DNA of 64,000 bases, from assembly GCF_001625215.2 (NCBI RefSeq), contig NC_030389.2, positions 44,443,454 to 44,507,453 on the forward strand. The letters run 5' to 3'. The position numbers and the translations under genes are program-made. Numbering within the stretch: position 1 is the first letter of the stretch; every line of letters starts with the position of its first letter. This document shows, one piece after another, positions 11,636 through 23,083 of this stretch. Origin of the DNA: Daucus carota subsp. sativus (taxonomy: Eukaryota > Streptophyta > Magnoliopsida > Apiales > Apiaceae). The notes beneath the pieces were generated by a model. The model was not told the DNA's origin and ran no database searches. It worked only from the letters and a program-made list of their open reading frames with translations.

Positions 11636-14327
11636 TTAATCTCTATCAGAAGAATCATCTTGAATACAATCTGTACAAAATATTGATTTACATGGCGAAG
11701 AACATTGGAGAACCGGCTCACCAAGCTGATTTCGATGACATCTTTCACAGCTCCGAGACTTTTTGTTCAATACAAATGTTAGACTGTGAGGATGGAGTTT
11801 GTCAATGATAATATCAGTAGCCCCAAACTTAACTCTCGAGTAGTCTCGATAACTTGATCGATCGAAACATTGAAGATGAAATGATAGATCACAATCACTG
11901 CAATGATAGAACCAACCGTTGGTGTCGATATCTTCGGAGCAAAACTCACAATTGAAATCATGCTCATGATCATCAACCATGCCAGGTTCATATATCAAGC
12001 GGAGGGGGTGAATATCCCAAGGGTGCTTAGCTACTCTTGGCCTCATAATACATGAACCACATATATGGTATTCACACTCTTCACACTGGTGGGTAGCTAT
12101 GACTCTTCCGACCGAAAAAAATCTTCCGCATGCTTTGCAACTTTTAAATGGTCCATAGCCTAATTGGTCGTGTTTAAGCATGTGACGGTGAGCTTCATGT
12201 TTGATCATTTTGGGCATTGCCATGCACCCAATGTGACGAGGAAAAGTAAAAATGTTGAAGAATATTCCGTTGCACATATTATGACAAGCTGTGCAACGAA
12301 ATAATTTGTATGGTTCCCTCCGCTTATCTGCAATGATGGAGCCTGGCATATATATGTGAGAACGGGGAGAAAAAAATGAAACAGAATTTTTACAATAAAA
12401 TTAGTTTTGCTATATGTATGCTCAAAATATTAAATTATATGATAAATTAAATTTTAATCAATATCGTGTGTAATCTTAGAAATTTTAGCAGTTTTTTTTT
12501 TTATCGAGGAAATTTTAGCAGTCATAAGTGTATAAATATCTATAACAATTTGCATAATTAGCTTTGAATAAGACTCCTTATTTTTATTTAATTCTTATTC
12601 TTATTTATATTGAATTCCTATTGATGAAATTTCATTTTACAGAATTGAAATGTAAAATGATTGAATTTAACTTCTACATTTTTATTCTAGTTTCATGTAG
12701 TGTATATGTTATATGATATTTAATTATTAAATTGTGTATTATTTTAATTTATAAATACGACGACATAAAAAATAGTTAAATTTATAAATATGACCCATCA
12801 TTTAGTCAAATTTAACTATGAAAAGCCGGAAATTTAAATTTTCCTGGTATTAAACACAGCCCAAAAGAAAGAGACATACCTGAAATAAGGCGGTGTTTAA
12901 TCTCCTTTGGCAATTCAGCTATATATCTATGTGTGTGGGGGCAACAAAGATTATAAAACAACCCAAAAAAAAAAAGACATACCTAAAAGGAGGTGGTTTA
13001 TCTCCTTTGGCAATTCAGCACATGACTTGTGCAGAAAATATTTACAACTGACACAGCCATAGAATTGGTCATTTCCAATAGGTAGCACGCAGCCATCGCA
13101 TAACAATAACTTTCCATCATCATCTTGCTGAAGTTTCAACTCCCCAGTACTATTAATGAGTTGCAGATGATGTTCTTTATGAGTCCAATGGTTAATAACA
13201 CTTTCCGAAATTAAATTGCTATTTACATTGCTGGAGATTTGAATAATCATAGCCTTAACAAATTTTTCGTATATTAAATTTGCTGATAGTTCATCAGCGA
13301 CCGGAAACTGCAGCACATTGTCATCATCACTTTCTTTTTCACAAGGGCTGAGCAAACCAACATCATAAGAAAATTAATGCTGTTAATTAGCAGTCAAAAC
13401 CTACATAATAAATTGCATATGGATGCACCCAGCTAGACCTAATGTTGGATGTAGTTAAAAAGAAATATATTGATATGTAAGCTTATTTAATATTACGTAC
13501 CTCACTAAATGGTTGGATCTAGCACATTGAAAATGAGCGAAAAATCTGCAGTAGCGGCAATAATAAATCCAAGCCAGCCGACTTAATTTCTTACTGCATA
13601 CTCCACAAAATTGTCCAAATTTGTGATAAAGAAGTGGGAGAGAAAATGAAAGAACAAGGGGATGCTTGTCGTGAAATTGAGAATTGAAAGACATAGGTGC
13701 ATCAGCACAACTCTTGTGAATCCAAAATTGACATCTGGTGCATTTGTAAGACATGTCTCTAATATGATCATCCACCTTGCAAGCATAACACTTGAACGAG
13801 GATGGAATCTGAATTAAGGACAATAAATGTTGATTGTGAGACGGATGCAAAGATTTTGGATCCTCCAAGGGCGTTTGAGTTTGGAACACAACACAACCGA
13901 TGCATATGCAGCAATCATAATTTTTATTAAAATAGTAGAATTTTTTTGGTCTCCATGGAATTTGTACGTCACAGATGTCACATTGTATTTTTAGTGCCAT
14001 ATTATATTTACTAAGGCTAAACAGAACACGATTAGTAAAATAAAACATGAGAAGAAAAAGCTCTTTGGGGTTGTTTGGATTTTGAAAAGTTGGGGGTAAT
14101 TCTGCACAATTTTTGTGCAGTAAAAATCTGGCACAAGATATATCATCGACACTAATATCAGTATCACTATCAGTGCCACTAATATCAGTGCCCGTGATAC
14201 TATTGCAACTATAAACAAATGATTTACACGACAGTATTTGTTCACCGCAGCCACGACAAGCATCACCCTCCTTAGCAATATATTTTTCATTTAGGATCAG
14301 TGGATGCTCGTGGCTGGGGTGCTCCAT
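11636..14327 (-). CDS. DC1 domain protein, gene D, the only complete copy
   Basis: Three exons join in phase to 632 residues: 14327-13501 (donor GTGAG|GTACGT), 13347-12983 (acceptor GCTCAG, donor TTTTAG|GTATG) and 12342-11636 (acceptor TGCCAG, stop TAA). I start at the ATG reading M-E-H-P-S-H, matching the paralogues, not at earlier in-frame codons. Exon 1 has four zinc modules (CRGC/HKNC; CDIC/CIGC; HPSHNQHLL with CYAC, CTRC and HKSC; HDKHPLVL with CGVC, CRYC and HFQC). Exon 2 adds H-K-E-H-H-L with CDGC, CVSC and HKSC. Exon 3 adds CTAC, CKAC/CEEC/CGSC, H-E-H-D-F-N with CEFC/CSDC, and a last CERC/CTDC module. No signal peptide or membrane segment is visible. DC1 proteins are plant-specific with mostly unknown targets; some are linked to defence or gametophyte development. 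A TATA box lies about 95 bp upstream. Confidence 0.85.
12880..12920 (-). pseudogene. Second, solitary copy of the exon 2 tail inside intron 2 of gene D
   Basis: About 40 bp repeat the end of exon 2 (A-E-L-P-K-E-I-K-H) with its own donor TTTCAG|GTATG, about 60 bp downstream of the real exon 2 donor. The rest of that exon is absent. The same relic lies at the same place in gene F, so it predates the segmental duplication. It could act as a decoy 5' splice site. Confidence 0.6.
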
Positions 14328-14417
14328 CACTCTACGCGGATTGATTTTTTGAAGAGAGAGTGAAATTTGTGTATGTTTGTGTATCTGTATAATTCTACAA
14401 GCACATGGAGAAGAACT

Positions 14418-14427
14418 CTTTATATAC
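14418..14427 (-). promoter_or_regulatory. TATA box candidate of DC1 gene D
   Basis: TATATAAAGAG on the minus strand, about 95 bp upstream of the start codon. It is shared with genes B and F. Confidence 0.55.
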
Positions 14428-15083
14428 ATGTTGTCCAAAGGAAAGGTGACAGAATACGTGCTAGTCACTTGAAGTCGAAAAGAAACTACTTACTGATTTG
14501 GTCCCATAATTTGAACTTTTGCAAAGCAGTGACCTAATATTACGATTTTTGTCTCTTTCTCTATTGTTTAATTCTTTTAGAATATGATACTTTGAGTACA
14601 CCTCAGATATATCATTCATTTTTTTATAAATATCTTTTGTGATTTGAATATGAAATATAATATTTTAAATACATGTTACAAGTACGTATTATTGAGAATC
14701 TCGTGAATATGTATAGGTCATTGTTCAAATAAGAACAATCTTAAAACTAAAGAAAAACAAATATAAACATTTTAGAATCAAATATAGAATCTCATTTAAA
14801 ACTTCAAACTGATAAATATTAAAACTTAATCATGATTAATTTGTTTTATTTACTTATTTATATATAATTTAACATAACTATTTATATTTTCTATATAATA
14901 GAAGATATAACAGGGAGATGGTCATCGTTACATTGACAATGATTTTTAAAAAGCTTTCCATTTTATAGAGGCAAAATGGAGCCCTAGAACTGTGTCTAAC
15001 TAAAGAGCATATAGGTAACGTCTTTAAGCTATAAAATATCCCGTATTGTTGCCCTATAATAGGATCACCTCAATATATAATGT
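14428..15083. other. Upstream region of DC1 gene D
   Basis: It matches 29,541-30,180 upstream of gene F over most of its length, but in gene F an extra block (partner of 17,556-17,945) separates it from the gene. AT-rich; no coding frames. Confidence 0.6.
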
Positions 15084-15125
15084 GATCTAGCACACTGAAA
15101 GTGAGCAAAAAGAATCTGCAATTTA
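15084..15125 (-). pseudogene. DC1 exon 1 tail scrap
   Basis: The minus strand reads a degraded C-R-F-F...F-S-V-C stretch next to 'gatctagcacactgaaagtgagc', the sequence ending exon 1 in every DC1 copy here. It carries a stop. The matching scrap near 30,165 marks the join between DC1 flank and the DnaJ/CCHC promoter in unit 2. Confidence 0.5.
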
Positions 15126-15499
15126 AAACAAGCTGAGGGAAAGAAAGACTTATATGGGGGCCTCTTTCTTTATTAGTTTTATGCTCTTAGAATGTAATAC
15201 TTTGAGTGCATATAAGATATATCATTTGTTCCCCATGATGATTTGATTGAATTCTTTTACAAGCTTAATTACCAGAGATGAAATTTTGTTGCAATATGAG
15301 TATTGTGACTCTTGTGACAAGCTGCAATTAGCTCCTCTCATTCTCTGCATTCTGTTAACTCAGGAATCATTTTTCAAATAACTGTCCATTCGATGCTACC
15401 ATATATTTTTGGGAAGTTTTTACATAATAACCACATATTAGGTCTATGGACTATGGAGAATAGGCTCATATTGAGTGACCTTCATATGGTTGAGTTGAA
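15126..15499. other. Intergenic DNA resembling DC1 upstream flank
   Basis: Phrases such as 'ttagaatgtaatactttgagtgca' and 'gtgacaagctgcaattag' recur at about 17,710-17,860 and 29,320-29,460. It is duplicated flank without genes. Confidence 0.5.
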
Positions 15500-16735
15500 A
15501 CACTAACCACTTGCAACATTGAGTTAGGACGGAACAATAAACCGTATATCATCCTCATTTATTTTCTGTTTTTAACAAGCTATAATTATATAATTATGTG
15601 AAGTTACGACGGCCTAGTTACAACGGAATCATAAACCATTTTATTTTCATTTATTTTTTGTTTTTAATTAGCTATATATGCTAACTTACGACGTAAAAAT
15701 AAAACATATCATTCTCATTTATTTTCCGTTTTTAAATAACTATAATTATATAATTATGTGAAGTTACGATGGCGTAGTTACGACGAAAATGAAAATCATC
15801 ATATCTTCATTTATTTTTTGTTTTTAATTAGCTAAATATGTTAACTTACAACGTACGACGGAACAATAAAATATATATCATTCTCATTTATTTTCTACTT
15901 TTAACCACCTATAATTATATAATTATGTGAACTTACGACGGAGTCGGAAACCATTTTATTTTTATTTATTTATTTTTTTAATTAGCTAAATATGTTAACT
16001 TATGACGGTTGAGTTACAACGCAAAAATAGAACATATCATTCTCATTATTTTCCATTTTTAAATAGTTATATTAAATTATATAATTATGGGAACTTATGA
16101 TGACGTAGTTATGACGGAAACGGAAACCATTTTATTTTCATTTATTTTTTATTTTTAATTAGCAAAATATGTTAACTTACGACGGTTGAGTTACCACGGA
16201 AAAAAAAAACATATCATTCTCATTTATTTTCCATTTTTAAACGACTATAATTATATAATTATGTGAACTTACGACGGCGTAGTTAGGACGAAAATGGAAA
16301 CCATTTTATTTTTATATATTTTTGTTTTTAATTAGCTAAATATGTACTTACCACGGAAAAATAAAACATGTCATTATCATTTATTTTATGTGTTTAAACA
16401 GCTCTAATTATATAATTGGGTGAACTTACAACGGTGTAGTTACGACAGAACCGGAAATCATTTTATTTTCATTTTTTTTTGTTTTTAATTAGCTGAATAT
16501 GTTAACTTACGACACTTGAGTTACCACGGAAAAATAAAACATATCATTTGTAATTATTTTCCATTTTTAAACAGCTATAATTATATAATTATGTGAGTTT
16601 ACGACGACATAATTATGACGGAATCATAAACCATTTTATTTTTATTTTTTTAATTAGCTAAATATGTTAATTTATACAATTTGTTTTGACGAAAATGTAA
16701 CTTACGACGGTTCTTTACGACATTTTTTCACAGGG
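15500..16735. repeat. Tandem array of about seven 155-175 bp units with TACGACGG motifs (CACTA-like subterminal array)
   Basis: Each unit has an 'aaccattttatttt' start, an 'attagctaaatatgttaactta' middle, an 'acatatcattctcattta' part and an 'ctataattatataattatgtgaa' part, with ACGACGG-type motifs at the half-unit and unit ends. Units begin near 15,633, 15,793, 15,949, 16,123, 16,299, 16,454 and 16,628. The right edge (ACATTTTTTCACAG) read in reverse is CTGTGAAAAAATGT, similar to a CACTA end. There is no open frame. The same motif fills 7285-7612. Confidence 0.7.
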
Positions 16736-16787
16736 GAAAGTTTATTTTATTTTATTAGTTTGCGCCTGAATTCTAGCAAATAAATAG

Positions 16788-16956
16788 AGTAGCGGTGATA
16801 GCTTGATCTTTGGAAACATTGAAGATGAAATGATAGATCACAATCACTGCAATGATAGAACCAAGCGTTTGTGTCGATATCTTCAGAGCAAAACTCACAA
16901 TTGAAATCGTGCTCATGATCATCAACCATGCCAGGTTCATATATTAAGCGGAGGGG
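16788..16956 (-). pseudogene. DC1 exon 3 fragment, copy E
   Basis: Fifty-odd codons match exon 3 of gene D (Y-E-P-G-M-V-D-D-H-E-H-D-F-N-C to R-S-S-Y-H-R-Y-S, including CEFC, CSDC and HLQC). Homology stops abruptly at about 16,788. The other edge at 16,956 is joined to upstream-flank sequence of a different DC1 copy, so the rest of the gene was deleted before the hAT-like element landed in the join. Confidence 0.75.
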
Positions 16957-16964
16957 GTGACAGA

Positions 16965-17547
16965 TAGAGCTGTTAACGAACAGAGCTATTCGCGAACAAG
17001 CTCGAGCTCGGCTCGATAAAAGCTCGGTTCGGCTCGGTTCGTTAAGAACTCGAGCTCGAGCTCGAACACATAAATGTGTTCGTTAAGAAAACGAGCTCGA
17101 GCCGAGTTTTTAGTGTGTTCGGCTCGAGCTCGGCTCGAACTCGTTCGGCTCGAGCTCGGCTCGTTAAAGCCCGAAAAAATGCAATATTTTCAAGATAATT
17201 TCGTAATATATACATGTTATTGAACGCCGAATTCAACATATAATATATCAAATCGATCAGGAGAATATTAACTATGATATGGTACCATCAAAAAACACTA
17301 AAAAATTTATTTTGCTTGCTATTTTAAGAGCCAAGTAGGGATTTGACCTTAATTTTTTCAAGCTCGGCTCGGCTCGTATGTGTTCGTGAACAAGCTCGTG
17401 TTCGGCTCGTTAGTTAACGAGTTCGAGCTCGAACACAATTTTTTGTTCGATAAGAAAGCTCGGCTCGGCTCGGTTCGATAAGAAAAAATCTAAAGCTCGG
17501 CTCGACTCGGTCAAAACTCGGCTCGGCTCTGTTCGTGAACATCCCTA
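16965..17547. mobile_element. Non-autonomous hAT-like element, 583 bp, with 8-bp target duplication
   Basis: The left end reads TAGAGCTGTTAACGAAC and the right end GTTCGTGAACATCCCTA, inverted repeats of the hAT type. The element is flanked by GTGACAGA at 16,957-16,964 and 17,548-17,555. Dense GAGCTCG, GCTCGGCTCG and TTCGTTAA motifs fill both subterminal zones in inverted orientation. It contains no transposase frame. The clean target duplication suggests a fairly young insertion. Confidence 0.85.
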
Positions 17548-17555
17548 GTGACAGA

Positions 17556-17947
17556 ATATACATGTCGTCTAAAGGAAAGGTAACAGAATACGTGCTAGTC
17601 ACTTAAAGTCGAAAAGAAACTACTTACTAATTTGGTCCCATAATTTGAACTTTTGCAAAGCAGTGACACTTATCTGGGTGCCTCTTTCTTTATTTGTTTT
17701 TATGCTTTTAGAATGTAATACTTTGAGTGCACATAAGATATATCATTTGTTCCCGCTATGATTTGATTGAAATTCTTTTACAAACTTGCCAGAGATAAAA
17801 TTTTGCTACAATATGATGTATTGTGTGATTAGTGAGTGTTGTGACAAGCTGCAATTAGTGTTCTCATTCTCTGCATTCTGTGAACTCAGGAATCATTTTT
17901 CAAATAACTGTCCATTCCATACAACCATATATTTGGGAAGTTTCTAC
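17556..17947. other. DC1 upstream flank, partner of 29,165-29,540
   Basis: It matches the sequence directly upstream of gene F, including 'catgtcgtctaaaggaaagg' at its start. The gene it once served is only the fragment E beyond the hAT-like element. Confidence 0.6.
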
Positions 17948-18159
17948 TCCCTTTGTCCCTCTCATTTATTAACATTTTTTTAACTGGTTGACACACATTT
18001 TAAAGTACATATAAAGTACAGGTTTACAAATTTTTTTAAAAATATTCTTGGTCTATATAAAAGTTCAAACATTAAGTTTTTATTCAGTAGAAGAAAAAAA
18101 ATTAAATATAATTTATCAAATTATGTTTTATGAGAGTAAAAAATACGTGCCGAGCCCCC
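17948..18159. mobile_element. Truncated Stowaway-like MITE end
   Basis: Begins TACTCCCTTTGTCCCTC, the common Stowaway terminus, with the usual 'acattttaaagtaca' type body. The opposite end is missing where CACTA-like sequence begins. Confidence 0.45.
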
Positions 18160-18267
18160 TCTCTCCTGCGGTTTTGACGAGGTAAAACCGACCACGCGAC
18201 CGTCAGTCGGTTTTATGCTTGACGGTCGATTTTTGGTGGTCGGTTTTGACCTATTTTTTAATAGTGT
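18160..18267. mobile_element. CACTA-like element end with AAAACCGACC motifs
   Basis: Read on the minus strand it starts CACTATTAAAAAATAGG and continues AAAACCGACC several times, the same subterminal motif as at 4171-4275. Only one end is seen. Confidence 0.5.
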
Positions 18268-19237
18268 TCTGAGTGACCTTCATGTGGTTCGAGTTGCAAC
18301 ATTAACCACTTGTGCTGCTGCCTTAAGCTACTGAAAAGCGCAATCACACTGGCATGATCTTGAAGGGCATGCAACTGGGTTAAGGCAGAACCAGATTAGC
18401 TATTCTGCAGCAAGAGTGCTATATCATCATTGTCAGTTCGTCATCATGGTAATCCGGTTTGATGTTTTTGCTGCAGACAAGAAAAACAGTTTTTTAAAAA
18501 ATTGGTAAATTGATATTAATTTTTGCTAAATTTCAAGAACAATTTTTCTGAAAAGCACTTCTCATCTAAGAATGCTTACAAGCACTATTATCAAAACTCA
18601 TTGATAACAGAAAAAGTATATATTACACACCTGGACTCAAAATTCTGAACTACAAAATTTTGTTCATAAAATATATTTTAAGACAGTAAGAGTATCTTCA
18701 ACCCTCCAATATTATTGGCTAAAATTTGAAAAATGATACTATAAATAATAATTACAGATAATATGTATAAAATTCTTCACTCCAAGCACTCCAACTCTCC
18801 GAGCACCCTCTTGTCTAAAAATTTAACTGATCTCATGGTTATGTTTGTTGAACCTTTAAAATATAAATTTTCAAATTATCTATTATCATAATAAAATAAT
18901 TTATTTTATTTATGTATTGAGCATCTCTATTATTGGCTAAAAATAATAGGCTACATTAGATAGGTAAGACATAGCATAAAATTTGTTGAACCTGTAATTA
19001 TATTGGTTGACTATATTTCGTATATAATATATGGTATGTTATTATTATTTTAAGTTGTCATAACAATAATATATTATTTTAATAGCATAGATAAGGTGTA
19101 GTCAAAGTGAATGAAATTTTATCTATTATTTGTGTTATTTATTATATAATTATTAAATTTTAGGTCTCGGTTTTCCGAGGGTCGGAAATGTTCGGTGGAA
19201 ACGAGTTCTGGATGGGCCGTATTGAAAAACAAAATCG
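18268..19237. other. Intergenic DNA upstream of the first DnaJ/CCHC gene, unique to unit 1
   Basis: AT-rich, without a recognisable gene. Unit 2 lacks this stretch: there, DC1 flank is joined directly to the sequence that begins here at 19,238. It would hold the distal promoter of the first DnaJ/CCHC gene. Confidence 0.5.
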
Positions 19238-19333
19238 GGCTGCTAAGTTGTTGGGCAAAGAAACAGAGCCCACCAACAAAATAAGGAAGGGCCCGTTAAG
19301 TTGTTGGATAAGAGAAACAAAGCCCAGCAACAA

Positions 19334-19340
19334 TATAAAA
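19334..19340 (+). promoter_or_regulatory. TATA box candidate of the first DnaJ/CCHC gene
   Basis: TATAAAA lies 148 bp upstream of the start codon and is kept at the same distance in the second copy. Confidence 0.5.
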
Positions 19341-19481
19341 GGAAGTGACAAAACAGAGGACACATCTACACTTTATTACATGTTTGTTTCATGTCCACAA
19401 ACTCAATCTCTCTGCACTTCATCTTCCTGTCACTGTGTTCTGTGTTTGAGATAATCACATAGTCACATGTAATATATATGC

Positions 19482-22400
19482 ATGTATGTAATGTCTTCAG
19501 TTTGCTCTTATGTTGGTGTAGTAATTCCTCAATGGAGGAGGACTAGTATGCATGAATCCAGCAAGTTTGATTTCTGGGTGTTTTTGTTACATTGCAAGAA
19601 GAAGATTAGGCCTTTTAGGGTTTCTTCAGCTTTAAGTGATGACCATGTACCAGCTCCTATTCAGACAAGGGTGATCTCTCTCTCTCTCTCTCTCTCCCTC
19701 CCCCTCTCTATCTCTCTCCCTCTCTCTCCCTCTTCCCCTCTCCCGCCCTCTCTCCCTCCCCCTCCCCCTCCCATCTCTCTCTCTCTCTCCCTCTCCCTCT
19801 CCCTCTCTGTCTGTGTGTGTGTTTTAGAATGTTGAATACATACTCATTGGTCATGGCCTTTTTCATTGTTTTGTACTGCAGAAGAGTTATGATCAATCCG
19901 AGGAGTTCTTTGGACTTTCCTCACAGAGACATCCAAGGTTCATTTTCTCTCTTTTCAATTTGATTGGATTAAGGATAGATAAGAAATGGGCTTGTTTGTG
20001 AATGTTTATATGAGATTTAACAACAAATAGTAGATGCTTTTTGCTAGCTTAAGTTGAATTGATTACAATCCTCTTATAAGGAACATCTCTTAGATAAGTA
20101 ATACCGGTAGTTTTGCGTAATTAATAGTCACAGTGAAAATCTACTCATGTTTAATTGAGATAACACAAGTAGAAGTTAGCTTTCTTAGCACCTGAGGCGG
20201 TAATAATTATGAACTTTAGGTTTATGATAGTGGTCCTTAAGAGGATTGGTTTCACTGGCCACAAGTGCTACTTGTTGCTCACTTGCCTTCAGAACAAAAA
20301 AAAAAATCTTAAAGAATGTCATTTTAAACACAGTGAATTATCAATTTTCCGACAGTATTAGTCTAAAATATTATGCTACCTGTGATTTGACATTCTTTCG
20401 GCTCATGTTTCAGTCTCAGTGAAGCTTCAGTATCTGATGCTATAAAGCCAAGATCCTGGTTTGGTCCAAACGGACAGTATATAAGGGAACTGCCTTGCCC
20501 AAGTTGCAGGGGAAGAGGTTACACTCTATGTACAGAATGCGGAATAGAAAGATCTAGAAAAGATTGTGCCCAGTGTGATGGCAAGGTAAATATTGAATCA
20601 TTTACTAGTTATGAATTGCTTTAATGTACACATTGACCAGTACTAAACTTGGTAGAGAGACCAAGAGACATTTGCATTCTTCAATTATATTTTCTAGCTT
20701 CTGTTTCTATGTGTAATTCTGCCTTGTGCTTATTTGTGTGTCTTATTTGATAAGAAAATGGAATACACGGTCTTGACTATTACGATAATGTTTTTGTGTA
20801 TATAAATAGTGCAAAATAAAAAATGTGAAGATATTATTATACTTAAAATATTTTATAGTGCCCTAAATGCTACATAAATGCCTCCAGCAGTCTAGCCTAT
20901 ATAAATATATAGTTTTCAGACTAAAGCTGTATATTTTCCGCTCTGTATCTTATTTAGAGCTTTAATCTTAACGATTACAGGGAATGAATACTTGCGAGCA
21001 GTGCAAGGGAGATCGTGTAATATGGGAAGAGTCAATCGATGAACGGCCATGGGAAAAGGCACGATCAATGTAATTATCCTTACCCTGCTTCTAAGAACAC
21101 ATATCTAGTGCTAATCGTATTCTTGTTTGTACCAGACAGTAAGCAAAATTCTTGCTTGCTTATGGATTAGATGATAATGAATTTTTCCAGAGACTTTGTA
21201 TATATTCATACAGTAAGCAATGCCAAAATTATAATCCAAATTCTGATTTAAGGACATGAAATCATATTATGGTGAAAGAAAAGTTTAGAATTCCAAACTT
21301 CCTGCTTTAGATGGCTCTTTCACGATTAAGTTTATACTGTAGTATATCATATACACTTCTAACTTGTATTGATTTAATACTTGACCTGACTCACTTGTTA
21401 ACTCATGAACATAAAATTCTTTACAACCTGCTTTGTTGATGCTGATTGCTGATGTAAATCCTCCTCATTACTCCTAATATTTAATCTACGAAGTTCTGGT
21501 CCTTGTCCTAATTCACTCAATATGCTTCTGCATCTTCAGTTCTCCATTCAAAGTAAAGGAAGATGACGTAGTAGACAATCTAGAGTTAAATCTTAAGAGG
21601 AAGAGGATATCAAAGCGTGTTTACCAATCCTCACCACCGGAAGTTAATTTAAAGATCAGCAGATCGTTGAAAGTAAGTCTGCTCGTCTCCTTTAAACTTG
21701 TTGGTGTTTATTACAATTATTTTTCTATTTTCTTAAGATGTTGATATATAGTTGGTTATAGTAAAGTATGATAAACTGTAGGCTGTGTCTGTAAGCTAAA
21801 TCTTCACATATAAAGAATTAATTTCTTTCTAGTGAGCGTGTGTTTTTTTTTGCCTCAGTCAATCACTGTCAAGTGGGTGATCATGTACATAGAAACTTTA
21901 TTCTATACTACGCAATAAACTTTTGGGAATACTTGAAAATATTTGGTTGACTACATTTTTATGGTTAATGTTACTTCGGTCCTTGATTGATCTTATGTTT
22001 TCTATAGTTATGATTGTGATGTTGCTACTCCCAGACCTTAAAAATTACATATGCATTGGCGTCGTATCGTAATTAGCTAACAATGTCTTTGCAACTGACC
22101 AAAGATATTGTCTAGTTCACGAGTGTAAGATTCTTTGTTTAGTTGGATGGTTGCAGAGCCTAAATGCCAGAACTGGACTATTTAGCAACAGAATGAAGAT
22201 TATTCATGGCGATCCCATGCTTCATGCGCAAAGAGTGGCTGCAATTAAGGTTTGGAAATTGTACAGTAGCTATCTTATTTCCTTGCAACATGAAAGAGAA
22301 GTATAATAATCCAAATAGTCCAATAGAACTTAAAACATATTAATATCGACTCTCGATACAATGTATATTGCCCAGAAAGCTAAAAGGACTGCTGACGCAA

Positions 22401-23083
22401 GGAAGCATGCATCTGAAACTATGAAAGATTACTTTCGTGATCCTGAGAACCGACGCAAGAGAAGCATTTCCATGAAAGGTGTGTCTACATGAGTTTTTGC
22501 TTAGTTTAATGTGTCCTGATTATTTCCATGGTGTTTACATATAAGTGATATAGTAACATATTACCTGGACTGACTTTGAGTGCATTACTAGAAATCCCCT
22601 GACCACATCAAAAGCCTGCTAAATACCAAAATATAAGTTAATTTATGTCATAATGTCTTGCATATCTTTAGCATCTGTAACACGTACATTAATTCTGAAC
22701 CAGGAATAAAATTTTATTGCAAGAACTGTGGATGTGAAGGACACAGAAAGCACTACTGCCCAAAACTCAAGGATAATTCAACAGACAGACGATTCAAATG
22801 TCGCTTGTGTGGGAAAAAGGGCCATAACAGGAGAACATGTCCAGCATCCAGATCAAATGAACCAGGGAACAAAATCACAAGGAATCACCGTTGCAGAGAA
22901 TGCGGGCTAATTGGACACAATATCAGGACTTGCCAGCAGAATAGACAAGAGAAAGTCGCAACTGCTCCAATTAAAGATATCATTACCATTGCTAAACGAA
23001 CTTACACTTGCCGGCTATGCCTGAAGAAAGGCCACAATATCAGGACATGCCAGAGTAACAATGTTCTGCCTCTTAACCAGTAG
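19482..23083 (+). CDS. Predicted plastid DnaJ-type/CCHC zinc-finger protein, copy 1 (404 aa)
   Basis: Eight exons join in phase: 19482-19670, 19882-19937, 20414-20585, 20981-21069, 21540-21672, 22157-22249, 22376-22478, 22704-23083. All introns are GT-AG. Residues 1 to about 50 are basic and Ser-rich, ending R-P-F-R-V-S-S-A, which fits a chloroplast transit peptide (inference). Residues 110-150 hold four CxxC motifs in DnaJ cysteine-rich style (CPSCRGRG, CTEC, CAQCDGKG, CEQCKGD). Residues 253-279 (H-A-S-E-T-M-K...P-E-N-R-R-K-R-S) resemble a NUMOD3 helix motif. The C-terminal third has four CX2CX4HX4C zinc knuckles at 284, 311, 342 and 381, typical of RNA or single-stranded DNA binding. There is no J domain. 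A role in plastid protein folding or RNA handling is possible but unproven. Exon 4 could also end at an in-frame ATG-TAA if intron 4 were kept. Confidence 0.8.
19674..19817 (+). repeat. CT-rich microsatellite in intron 1 of the first DnaJ/CCHC gene
   Basis: A long run of CTCTCT and CCCTC variants follows the exon 1 donor directly and ends in a short TG run. The second gene copy has a shorter version (30,626-30,745). It creates spurious Leu-Ser and Arg-Glu frames. Confidence 0.9.

Noticed and set aside
13455..14468. An upstream-extended start for DC1 gene D (first codon at 14,468)
   Set aside because: The extension covers the TATA region and is not conserved in the paralogues, all of which start at the H-P-S-H motif.
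15500..16735. CRISPR-like or regulatory repeat array
   Set aside because: Units are 155-175 bp, diverged and in plant nuclear DNA, with CACTA-type motifs. They are not short direct repeats with unique spacers.
16747..16929. A short independent DC1-like gene
   Set aside because: It has no start context or flanking exons, and both edges are breakpoints. It is an exon 3 fragment.
19708..19896. Arg/Glu/Gly-rich frame on the minus strand
   Set aside because: It is the complement of the CT microsatellite in intron 1. Similar frames at 30,584-30,823, 34,845-35,090 and 53,347-53,598 have the same cause.
22728..22910. 60-codon frame inside the last exon of the DnaJ/CCHC gene
   Set aside because: A shadow frame of the zinc-knuckle exon. 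It recurs in copy 2 only because the two exons are nearly identical.
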